DNA of 64,000 nucleotides from Clostridia bacterium (GTDB lineage: Bacteria > Bacillota > Clostridia > Christensenellales > UBA1242). The notes under the pieces were generated by a model. It made no database searches. It was given only the letters and a program-made list of their open reading frames with translations, and had not been told where the DNA came from. The translations under genes were made by a program, and so were the position numbers. Each line of letters opens with the position of its first letter. Positions within the stretch are counted from its first letter, which is position 1. The stretch is taken from assembly GCA_017541375.1 (NCBI GenBank), contig JAFXZE010000005.1, positions 1 through 64,000 on the forward strand, read 5' to 3'. Below are positions 49,587 through 57,549 of this stretch, piece by piece.

Positions 49587-51014
49587 TTCTTCTGTATTGA
49601 TAGATTTTGGTTTTACAGTTTTTTTGCGTTCTATAGGAGCCTCTTCTATTATCTTTTGCTGAGCCTTTCGTGTTTGAGCTAAGTACTTTTCTGCTTGCAG
49701 TCTCTTGAAATCGTCCTCGTACTCTTCGATTGGTACATTATAACTTGTGTCTTGAGTAAGGTCTAATATCTCTGTTACACCAAAATATTGTGCATCGACA
49801 AGCCCTGCCTCAACCAATTCTTCATGCTCTTTATTTGACTCTCGGATTTTGAGTCTCTCTTGCCAAACTGTAGAAATTACAGCAACAACAGGAGCAGATA
49901 AAATCATACCCACTACTCCAAACATCGCTCCACCAATTGTAAGACCTAAGATAATAAGTATTGCTCGTGTATTCATGCGCTTACTCATAATAATGGCAGG
50001 AACGAATGTGGTGACAAGTGCCCAATCGAGAATTCCAAACGCAACTGCAATAAGCATCGTGGTAGTGTCTCCGTACATAAGTGTAACAATTGCTAATGGC
50101 ACACTGGCAATAAACCCTCCTAGATATGGGATTATCGCTAGGAGTCCCAAAATGAGAGCCATAAGGAAAGCAAATTTTACACCTATAATTTCAAAACCAA
50201 CCCAAGCTATAGCAAAAATGATAAACATAATGATAAGGTTGGAAATCACAAATTGATTGAGCATTTCATTTGTTCTACGAGTAATGGTGATTATTTCTTC
50301 CGCATTCTTTCTTGAGTGATATGCATATGTCATTCTCTTTGCTGTTTTAGAGATAAGCTCTTTGTCTTTTAGTAACAAGAAAGTAATAATCATTCCCATC
50401 ACAAAAGATAATATAATAGAGAATGTATCTAACAAATATGTAGTAATGTTATTTAATAAATCACTAAACCAATCACTCACAGCTACACTAATCCTTGCAA
50501 TTGCATCCGTAAACGCACTATCAAGTTGTGCCTCAGGAATTCCAGTAATGCTTTGCACTATTGATGTTAAAGATGTTTGTAATTTATCGATTAGTTTAGT
50601 CAATTCATCCCCTTGCATAGAAGTCAATGATTGCACTAAAGATGGAACCAGTAAAACTACTATTAAAACAAATATCAATAACAATATCCCAAACAATATT
50701 GTCAATGAAATAGCTCGCTTGTATCTAGCTGCTTTAGGATTTCCCACAAACCAGTTTTTTAACAGTTTATTTTCTATAAAAGCCATAGGTCTTAAGAAAA
50801 GGAATGATAACACAAGCGCAAATATTATAGGAAAAAGCCCTGATAACAGACCGTTGAACAAATCTCGAACGATGCCCCCCGCCGTATTTGCTATAAGCAG
50901 TGCACAAAGAAGAGCCAAAAACAACCAAATCACCCACTTTGGCCTCTTGACTACTCTTTCTTTGATTTCGCTTTCATTTTCATTGGTATTATTTTTCATA
51001 ACCCTACTCCCCAT
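49584..51014 (-). CDS. AI-2E-family transporter/permease
   Basis: 476 residues. A cluster of about eight helices, with the family segments AILGLLAIIPYLGGFIASVP-like (LALILGLLAIIPYLGGF) and GDTTTMLIAVAFGILDWALV. The charged C-terminus (about 390-476) is cytoplasmic. Family members export or permeate various solutes; the AI-2 name comes from one E. coli homologue. The first in-frame ATG overlaps the upstream gene's end by 11 bases; the ATG four codons later is an equally possible start. Confidence 0.85.
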   Translation of the reverse strand: MGSRVMKNNTNENESEIKERVVKRPKWVIWLFLALLCALLIANTAGGIVRDLFNGLLSGLFPIIFALVLSFLFLRPMAFIENKLLKNWFVGNPKAARYKRAISLTILFGILLLIFVLIVVLLVPSLVQSLTSMQGDELTKLIDKLQTSLTSIVQSITGIPEAQLDSAFTDAIARISVAVSDWFSDLLNNITTYLLDTFSIILSFVMGMIITFLLLKDKELISKTAKRMTYAYHSRKNAEEIITITRRTNEMLNQFVISNLIIMFIIFAIAWVGFEIIGVKFAFLMALILGLLAIIPYLGGFIASVPLAIVTLMYGDTTTMLIAVAFGILDWALVTTFVPAIIMSKRMNTRAILIILGLTIGGAMFGVVGMILSAPVVAVISTVWQERLKIRESNKEHEELVEAGLVDAQYFGVTEILDLTQDTSYNVPIEEYEDDFKRLQAEKYLAQTRKAQQKIIEEAPIERKKTVKPKSINTEE

Positions 51015-52431
51015 TTTTATTTATTTTTGCTTCATTTACTTTTAACTTATGTCGCTTTGTTTTTTTGACCATCTCTTGCAGGCGCTCAGTGTCATTCTCC
51101 CCACTTGGTAGAGTACTAGCACTATATCGCCCTAATACCGTTTCAATTCGCTTGTTGCCTATCAAAAAGTCATACAAAAGTAAAAGTCCACCCTGAATCA
51201 AATATCCATAATAAGTTAAAATCCTATAAAACAATATTGCCCATACAAACAACCCTCCAGCACTTGTGCCTAGTGCTGCCACAAACAAAGGCCTGCATAA
51301 AGCTGAAAATGAAATCTCTGCTGTACCAGCTCCTCCTGGAATAGGAATAAAACTAATGGCTAAGTCACAAGCAAGTTGTAGAATAAAAAATGTAAACCAC
51401 ATACTAAGGTCAAAATCACAGAAGATGCAATAAACCACAAAAGCAATCGAACCAGCCAAAGCAATGTGAAGTAAACTCAAAAAGACCTCCACTACTATGA
51501 GCCACCAACTAGTCATACACATCTTAAACGCTGCAATGTATTCGTGAACCAATTTCATTACTTTATCAAAACTTGTCTGGACATCTTTTATAAGATGAAG
51601 AAATTTCAAGAGTTTTAGTATGCCCAACATCAATTTAGGAGCAATTTTTTTACTACTAGATAGCATGATTATAGCTATCACTATAAGCAAGTTGAGCGCT
51701 AACCCAATATAGCACATAGTTATTATCAGAGGGCGCACGCTCATGTTGATGAGTAAATCCCCATTGAACACCAGCACAAAAAAACTCACCAAAATAAACA
51801 TTCCCTGACTAAGGATATATTTGATTAGTGGCACACTAGTAGCACTACTCGCATTCAAGCCTCGTTTATTTAAATAGAAAATTTGGAAAGGTTGTCCCCC
51901 AGTAGAAAGAGGAGTCATGCTGTCATAAAACCTGCAGCACGCCACAGATTTGTAACCAAGTATCGGCCTAAACCTACCAGTTAATTTTTTAATTGCTACA
52001 GATACTCGGAGTCCATCTACAAAATTTGCGATCAAAAACAATGCAACTGCTCCAGCTACCCACCACCAATGTATCTTATTCATTACCAAATCTTGGATAG
52101 ACACTGATTCTTCATTTAAAAACTGAAATAAGAATATTCCAGCTAAAATCACAAGATTGATAATCAAAAACAATGCACTCATTCCGCGTTTTTTACTAGA
52201 ACGTTGCTTATTGACCGCGTCATAAGAAGCCTGAATAGATTCTTGTGTAATCTTATCTGCTTCGGCTTCAGCCTCGAGACTTGCTATTACTTTTTCTGTA
52301 GCCTGATCTTGTGCAATGGTAAAACGACGCAATTGAAGTTTTGTGTGGCATGGCAAAAAGGCCTTGTTTTGCAACAAGACTGGGTTCTCTACACTCGATT
52401 TTAGATTGCGCCGCTCCTCCATAATTTTCAC
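51004..52431 (-). CDS. MprF N-terminal-type flippase domain protein (LPG synthase transmembrane region)
   Basis: 475 residues with about eight helices. Family blocks are GYKSVACCRFYDSMTPLSTGGQ-type (residues about 165-190, DSMTPLSTGGQPFQIFYL) and ISFIPIPGGAGTAEISF (about 355-371). It lacks the C-terminal transferase domain of MprF, so it is a stand-alone flippase-like or lipid-transport membrane protein (UPF0104). An N-terminal cytoplasmic stretch of about 90 residues precedes the first helix. Overlapped by the downstream permease gene, so co-expressed. Confidence 0.82.
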   Translation of the reverse strand: MKIMEERRNLKSSVENPVLLQNKAFLPCHTKLQLRRFTIAQDQATEKVIASLEAEAEADKITQESIQASYDAVNKQRSSKKRGMSALFLIINLVILAGIFLFQFLNEESVSIQDLVMNKIHWWWVAGAVALFLIANFVDGLRVSVAIKKLTGRFRPILGYKSVACCRFYDSMTPLSTGGQPFQIFYLNKRGLNASSATSVPLIKYILSQGMFILVSFFVLVFNGDLLINMSVRPLIITMCYIGLALNLLIVIAIIMLSSSKKIAPKLMLGILKLLKFLHLIKDVQTSFDKVMKLVHEYIAAFKMCMTSWWLIVVEVFLSLLHIALAGSIAFVVYCIFCDFDLSMWFTFFILQLACDLAISFIPIPGGAGTAEISFSALCRPLFVAALGTSAGGLFVWAILFYRILTYYGYLIQGGLLLLYDFLIGNKRIETVLGRYSASTLPSGENDTERLQEMVKKTKRHKLKVNEAKINKNGE

Positions 52432-52508
52432 CCTACATTTTTATACACGATTAATATTATCATTTTATTTTTTCTTTGTCAAAGAAATAGTCAAAAAATT
52501 GAAATATT

Positions 52509-53840
52509 CTACTCACTCTCTTGCATCCTCACCCTATAAATGTGTTTTGTCTTATCATCAATCTTTACATTATCACTAATATCGACCCCTAACACTATTA
52601 AAATTTCATCATTATTTGCCAACACTGGGATTGTATCTCTTATCCTGATAGGAATCTTTTTGTCTACAAAATAATTTTTCAACTTTCGAGTTCCTCCACC
52701 AAACTTGACTATATAGTCCCCCTCTTTTCGAGTACGCCAAACAGCTGTGGAAGGAATTTTATCTTTATCACACATCAGCCCATTTTCAATCAAAGGATTC
52801 TCGATTTCGCTAATTTCTATATTACCCAAATGTCCAAATTGCGTAAGTCCCAATTGAAAAGGTTTTTCCAGTTTCTCTAATTTTTTACCATGTCGGCACA
52901 AAGTAATGTAGTCATACTCAGCATATGCTACAATTTTGTTGGGAAGATTTATGCGACTACCATTAGGCTTGCGACTAAGTTTTAAAATAGAGTCAAAGTG
53001 TTTTCGCTCAAAATTTTGACTAGCTTTCAAGTGTGATAATGCCTTATCAATTAATCTGTAAACAAGCGCCTTTGGATAGACAAAATAATTTCGAGGAAGC
53101 TTTACTAGATCTTTTTCATACACTACCGCATTAAAATCTAGATAGCTCTGAATTAACTCGTCATCCTCTCTACAAAAACGCCCAAAATTACAAATAGCTG
53201 CCTCCACATTGGGCCACACAGAACGAAGCTTAGGCAAAATTTCAAGACGCACAAAATTCCTACTAATATTGATGTCGTGATTGGAAAAATCTTGCATAAA
53301 AGGAATTTTATTATCAATTACATATTTTTCAATATATTCTTTAGGCAATGTTAAAAAAGGTCGCACAATAAAATCATCCTTTATTAGCGTCATTCCACTT
53401 GCCCCTTTTAAACCGCTTCCCCGCACTATGTGCATCAAAATTGTTTCCGCCTGATCTCTTTGGTGATGTGCTAGCGCAATATAGTCTATTTTTCCTTTCT
53501 CTCGTAAATCCTCAAAAACGCCAAATCTTACCTCTCTACATGCCTCTTCCATGCTTAGTTTGGAAGTTTTTTTCAACGCTGCCGCATTAGCAACTTCTTT
53601 TATAAAAGGAATGTTATATTTGGCGCAATATTTTTCCACAAAATTCGCCTCATCCACATCTTCTTTTCTTGTGCAATGATTTACATTCACTGCAATTACG
53701 GTGATGTTTAATTCTTCCTTATGAGTATTTAAAAAATGTAACAAACTCATACTATCTACACCGCCACTCACCCCAACGCCCACTTTTGCATTTGGTTTAA
53801 ATATATTCTTAGCCTTGATAAATTCTAGAATTCTTTCCAT
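52509..53840 (-). CDS. tilS: tRNA(Ile)-lysidine synthase
   Basis: 443 residues. The PP-loop GVSGGVDSMS (22-31) and downstream LAHHQRDQAETILMHIVRGSG define the ligase that adds lysine to C34 of tRNA-Ile2, changing it to read AUA. A C-terminal domain (WRTRKEGDYIVKFGGGTRKL) recognises tRNA. It often adjoins spoIIE in Clostridia and Bacillus, and spoIIE is immediately upstream here (61-base gap). Confidence 0.95.
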   Translation of the reverse strand: MERILEFIKAKNIFKPNAKVGVGVSGGVDSMSLLHFLNTHKEELNITVIAVNVNHCTRKEDVDEANFVEKYCAKYNIPFIKEVANAAALKKTSKLSMEEACREVRFGVFEDLREKGKIDYIALAHHQRDQAETILMHIVRGSGLKGASGMTLIKDDFIVRPFLTLPKEYIEKYVIDNKIPFMQDFSNHDINISRNFVRLEILPKLRSVWPNVEAAICNFGRFCREDDELIQSYLDFNAVVYEKDLVKLPRNYFVYPKALVYRLIDKALSHLKASQNFERKHFDSILKLSRKPNGSRINLPNKIVAYAEYDYITLCRHGKKLEKLEKPFQLGLTQFGHLGNIEISEIENPLIENGLMCDKDKIPSTAVWRTRKEGDYIVKFGGGTRKLKNYFVDKKIPIRIRDTIPVLANNDEILIVLGVDISDNVKIDDKTKHIYRVRMQESE

Positions 53841-53901
53841 AAAAACCTCACTTTAGCCAATTATACATCAAAATGGGCTTTTTTTCAACATTTTTTTCGT
53901 T

Positions 53902-56172
53902 TTAGTTTATTTTTTTGATAATCCTCACAATCAAAGCTGTCATATCATCCTTTGCTAAAAAATTATTCTTCTGTAAAGCTTGTTTGATTATTGCATTGGC
54001 TAAGGTTTGGGGATTTAGGTTAGAGCTATTTTTTAACATATTTTCCAATTCTTCAATATGAGAAAAACTATCCACCACACCGTCACTAAATAACATTATA
54101 TAGTCATCATTTTTTAATATGTATGAGTTTAACTTAGGACTCACTTCTTCAAGTATTCCTAACGGCATAGCTGCCCCCTCTATGCGCACTAAATTATCTC
54201 CTTGTTTTAGATAAGTTGTAGCTGAGCCAAATTTGAGCAAATCAAAACACCCAGAATATAAATCCAAAACCCCGACATCAAGTGCGGAAAATATTTCTCT
54301 ATCTCCCAAAACAAGCAATCTATTTATGATGGGCAACACAACTTGTGTGTTATATCCAGCCTTAAAAAAACTCTCTACAAGCCCTAATGTAATTTTGCTT
54401 ATATCTGTAGCATTTTTCCCTGTACCCATTCCATCACAAATTGAGAGCAAAACTCTACTAGAATCTATTGTCAATACAGAATGTGTATCTCCACTACTTT
54501 CACTACCACTTTTGGTTGTTCCAGAACATCCATAAAGCAGCTCATATCTAGGGGATTTTTCTAAAACCACACTACAAAAACCAGCTATATCACTATCAAA
54601 TTCTTTCAAAACAAAAAAGTCGATTTTTAGTAATTTTGATATGCAGCTGCTCACTTTGTTTTTATCTAAACTTTGTTTTTTTAGCAACAACACCAATGAA
54701 AAAAGCTGATTATCCCTTTTGAGTGCCTTTACCTCAATGCATGATATTTTTTCATAAGATAGTGCCTCTATAATACCTTTCTCAATTGATGGCTCCACCA
54801 CAAGTTTTGTCTCTAGATTTAGACCAAATTGTTTTATAAGCTCAGACACCTCTCCCATGCTCTGAGAAAGCAATAATTTTTCTCTAGAATTTTCCTTGTG
54901 TTTTTGTTCTTTAGACTTAAATTCATTTATGACTTGGTTTACAGTATTTATCATTACAGTAAGATTATTGCAACCAGCACACATATTGGGGGGCGCATCT
55001 ATAATAAATAACTTTCCCCTTTCATATGCCAAGCGCAACATGTCCACAATTGATTGCACATTCCCTGCATTCAAATTAACGCAATTATTTCTATTTGGAC
55101 AATCCGCACATAGCCTTTTGCGCACAATTAATACGAGTAAATCTATATTTTCGTCCAGCTTTCCTCCTGCCCCATAGCTAAAATAGATGTTTTTCATATC
55201 CAAAAACATATCGCTAAGATTGACTAATTTAGCACTTAACTCTCGTCTTGTTTCATTAACAATACTTGGCAAAATAATGCTCTTATCCTCATCTATAATA
55301 CAACACGAACAGAATTTTAACCAACTTTTGGGCAGCAATACAAAACCCAAAGCCCCTATAGCAAAACTCAAATACTCAAAAATTGTTGTATACAACGAAA
55401 AATAAATACTAACTATCACAAAAGTTAATATTTCACAAAAAGCGCTCAAAATACGCATATTACTAGAACACAAAGCACCCACGCTAGCAACTGCCACACT
55501 TACAGCAAACAGCAAAAAGTTTTCTATTCCAAAAGCTCCACCTAACCCAAACATTATCCCCCAAACTATACCACACATAGGAGAAAAAACTTTTGATACG
55601 AATAGACAGCCAAATGCTAACAAAAAACTATAAAAGTATTCACCTAAAGACAGGCATTGCACCCCTACACCAAGAGAAAAAACGACCGCTCCAAGGGACA
55701 ATAATTCATCTACCAAATATATTTTTCTAATGCCCTTTGTAACTACGCATTCAAAATAACAAATGTAAGCAAACATCGTCACCACACCTAACACCACTTC
55801 AACAAACAATGTAAAACGCATATCTGCTTGTGTAAAACTAAAATAAAACCTCCCTGCATTACTTAGTAAAGCGTAGATCCCCAACAATCCCCAATTTAGC
55901 GGATGCTTGATAAATTTGTGCAAATAATAAACTGAAATCCAAATTATCACGCAAACTAAATCAATCCAAAAATACATCAGATCAAATATTGCTAAAACTG
56001 ACGATAATAGATATAGCGGAGCTAAAATCAGCGGATGATTTCCTACCCAAGTAAGCGCAAATAACATACCGAATGCAAAAAAGTGGAATCCTGAAATATT
56101 TGCTCTATGCAGCACATAAAAAAGTAACAAAAAAACAAAATATTTTCCAAACAATAATAAAGTTTTTCTCAT
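53902..56172 (-). CDS. spoIIE: Stage II sporulation protein E (SpoIIE phosphatase)
   Basis: 756 residues. Ten or so membrane helices fill the first 300 residues. A linker with cysteine pairs (ADCPNRNNC, MCAGCNN) follows. The PP2C phosphatase occupies the last 200 residues with SGSESSGDTHSVL, CDGMGTGKNATDIS and MLFSDGVVDSF holding the metal-binding Asps. It dephosphorylates SpoIIAA-P to release sigma-F in the forespore and localises to the septum. The ATG at 56172 is chosen for GAGG; the ORF extends upstream without a site. A Spo0A box lies about 90 bases upstream. Confidence 0.95.
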   Translation of the reverse strand: MRKTLLLFGKYFVFLLLFYVLHRANISGFHFFAFGMLFALTWVGNHPLILAPLYLLSSVLAIFDLMYFWIDLVCVIIWISVYYLHKFIKHPLNWGLLGIYALLSNAGRFYFSFTQADMRFTLFVEVVLGVVTMFAYICYFECVVTKGIRKIYLVDELLSLGAVVFSLGVGVQCLSLGEYFYSFLLAFGCLFVSKVFSPMCGIVWGIMFGLGGAFGIENFLLFAVSVAVASVGALCSSNMRILSAFCEILTFVIVSIYFSLYTTIFEYLSFAIGALGFVLLPKSWLKFCSCCIIDEDKSIILPSIVNETRRELSAKLVNLSDMFLDMKNIYFSYGAGGKLDENIDLLVLIVRKRLCADCPNRNNCVNLNAGNVQSIVDMLRLAYERGKLFIIDAPPNMCAGCNNLTVMINTVNQVINEFKSKEQKHKENSREKLLLSQSMGEVSELIKQFGLNLETKLVVEPSIEKGIIEALSYEKISCIEVKALKRDNQLFSLVLLLKKQSLDKNKVSSCISKLLKIDFFVLKEFDSDIAGFCSVVLEKSPRYELLYGCSGTTKSGSESSGDTHSVLTIDSSRVLLSICDGMGTGKNATDISKITLGLVESFFKAGYNTQVVLPIINRLLVLGDREIFSALDVGVLDLYSGCFDLLKFGSATTYLKQGDNLVRIEGAAMPLGILEEVSPKLNSYILKNDDYIMLFSDGVVDSFSHIEELENMLKNSSNLNPQTLANAIIKQALQKNNFLAKDDMTALIVRIIKKIN

Positions 56173-56255
56173 TTTTTCCTCTAGCCAATTATATATCAAT
56201 ATGACTTATTGAGGCTTTTTAAAAAAGTACTAAATAGGTTTGATTTCCGCTTTTA

Positions 56256-56263
56256 TTGTCGAA
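56256..56263 (+). promoter_or_regulatory. Spo0A box upstream of spoIIE
   Basis: TTGTCGAA matches the Spo0A-binding consensus exactly. It lies about 85-90 bases before the spoIIE ATG in the divergent gap, where activation by Spo0A is expected by analogy with B. subtilis. A TATAAT-like word near 56185-56190 on the leftward strand could be the -10. Confidence 0.55.
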
Positions 56264-56275
56264 AATTTAATTTAC

Positions 56276-56304
56276 TTTACAATCTAAATAATTTGTGATA
56301 AAAT
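56276..56304 (+). promoter_or_regulatory. Sigma-A promoter of the MBL-fold gene
   Basis: TTTACA (56276-56281) and TAAAAT (56299-56304) with a 17-base spacer, 25 bases before the ATG. Confidence 0.6.
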
Positions 56305-56328
56305 AAACAAAAAACAAAGGAAAAGATA

Positions 56329-57123
56329 ATGAGATTATGTATTTTGGCTAGTGGTAGTAAAGGAAATTGCACATTTGTAGAGGGTGAAAATACTCGCATC
56401 CTTATCGACTGTGGACTTACAAAATCTGAAGTAGAGCGAAGATTAGCCCTCATTGGAATAGAACCGAGCAGCATCGACAGTATACTCATCACTCACGAGC
56501 ATTCTGATCATATTGCAGGACTAAATAATTTCGCTAGTAAATACGAGTGCAATGTTTTTGCACATCCAGACACTTGGGCAGCGATGGAAAATAAAATGGA
56601 AAAAATAGCCCCCACCCTCCGCCACGATATTCTAAGCCACGATTTTGAAATCAACGAACTGGGAATAGAAAGTTTTGACCTATCGCACGACAGCGCGCAT
56701 TGTCTTGGATTTTCCGTTATAAACGCCGGTAGAAAAATCAGCTCAGCCACCGATTTAGGATTTATCACAGATGACATAGTTCGCCAACTTGCTGACAGCA
56801 GCGTAGTTATCTTGGAGGCAAACCACGATCCAAAACGCCTTATGCTAAACCCCCGCTATCCCATTTACCTAAAGCAACGCATTTTATCCAAACACGGACA
56901 TTTATCCAACAAAGACACCGCCGAATCTGTGCTAAAAATGCTGGGCTACGGCATACGAGGACTCATTTGTGCCCACCTTAGTGAAGAGAACAACACTCCA
57001 GACCTAGTGATATCGGAGCTGAATAAAATTGTCGCAAAAAATGGCGGAAATTTAGCAAAAGAGATAAGAGTAGATATCGCAAAGCAAGACACAATCGGGA
57101 ATCTTTATAGAATAAAATCCTAA
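56329..57123 (+). CDS. YycJ/WalJ-like metallo-beta-lactamase-fold hydrolase
   Basis: 264 residues with the zinc-binding THEHSDH (His 56, His 58, Asp 60, His 61), a preceding Asp-rich start ILIDCGLTKSEVERRL and later HLSEENNTP. These are the usual blocks of the YycJ family, linked to DNA repair or cell-wall control in Firmicutes. In Bacillus the gene sits with walRK; those genes are absent here, so context does not repeat that link. AAAGGA precedes the ATG. Confidence 0.85.
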   Translation: MRLCILASGSKGNCTFVEGENTRILIDCGLTKSEVERRLALIGIEPSSIDSILITHEHSDHIAGLNNFASKYECNVFAHPDTWAAMENKMEKIAPTLRHDILSHDFEINELGIESFDLSHDSAHCLGFSVINAGRKISSATDLGFITDDIVRQLADSSVVILEANHDPKRLMLNPRYPIYLKQRILSKHGHLSNKDTAESVLKMLGYGIRGLICAHLSEENNTPDLVISELNKIVAKNGGNLAKEIRVDIAKQDTIGNLYRIKS

Positions 57124-57179
57124 AAATGTGCATAAAAACTGAAAAGTAACACAAAGTAGGTGTAAAGGAGTAAGTTTTT

Positions 57180-57518
57180 ATGGCAACAAAATCCAAAAAA
57201 AGTAATAAAAAAAGAGTGGGACTAGCAGTATACTTTACATTTATCGCTACATTTGCTCTTTGCTTTGGGGCACAAATGTGGATGCTTGATGTATTCAACA
57301 AAAATGAAACATCTACCCAAAACGAACAAACGTATCAGACAGAATACAACGCCTCTCACTCGAATCAAACTGACAATTCCTCATTCTCTACCGACTATAA
57401 TGAAAATTCGAATATAGACACCTATCGCTCTAATAATGATGAGAACTATTCGCAAAACACAAATAACCACTACTCTTCCCCATATCAATCAAACAACACA
57501 ACTAACTATCCACAATAA
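57180..57518 (+). CDS. Single-pass membrane protein with Asn/Ser/Thr-rich tail
   Basis: 112 residues. A basic N-terminus and one helix (about 13-35, VGLAVYFTFIATFALCFGAQ) are followed by about 75 low-complexity residues rich in N, S, T, Y and Q. It may be a surface spacer or short wall-associated protein. No domain recognised. AAAGGAG precedes the ATG. Transcribed after the YycJ-like gene with a bidirectional terminator after it. Confidence 0.6.
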   Translation: MATKSKKSNKKRVGLAVYFTFIATFALCFGAQMWMLDVFNKNETSTQNEQTYQTEYNASHSNQTDNSSFSTDYNENSNIDTYRSNNDENYSQNTNNHYSSPYQSNNTTNYPQ

Positions 57519-57547
57519 AAAAGTATATTCACACGAATATACTTTTT
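57518..57547. terminator. Bidirectional terminator
   Basis: AAAAAGTATATTC and GAATATACTTTTT form a 13-bp perfect stem around ACAC. Confidence 0.9.
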
Positions 57548-57549
57548 GC

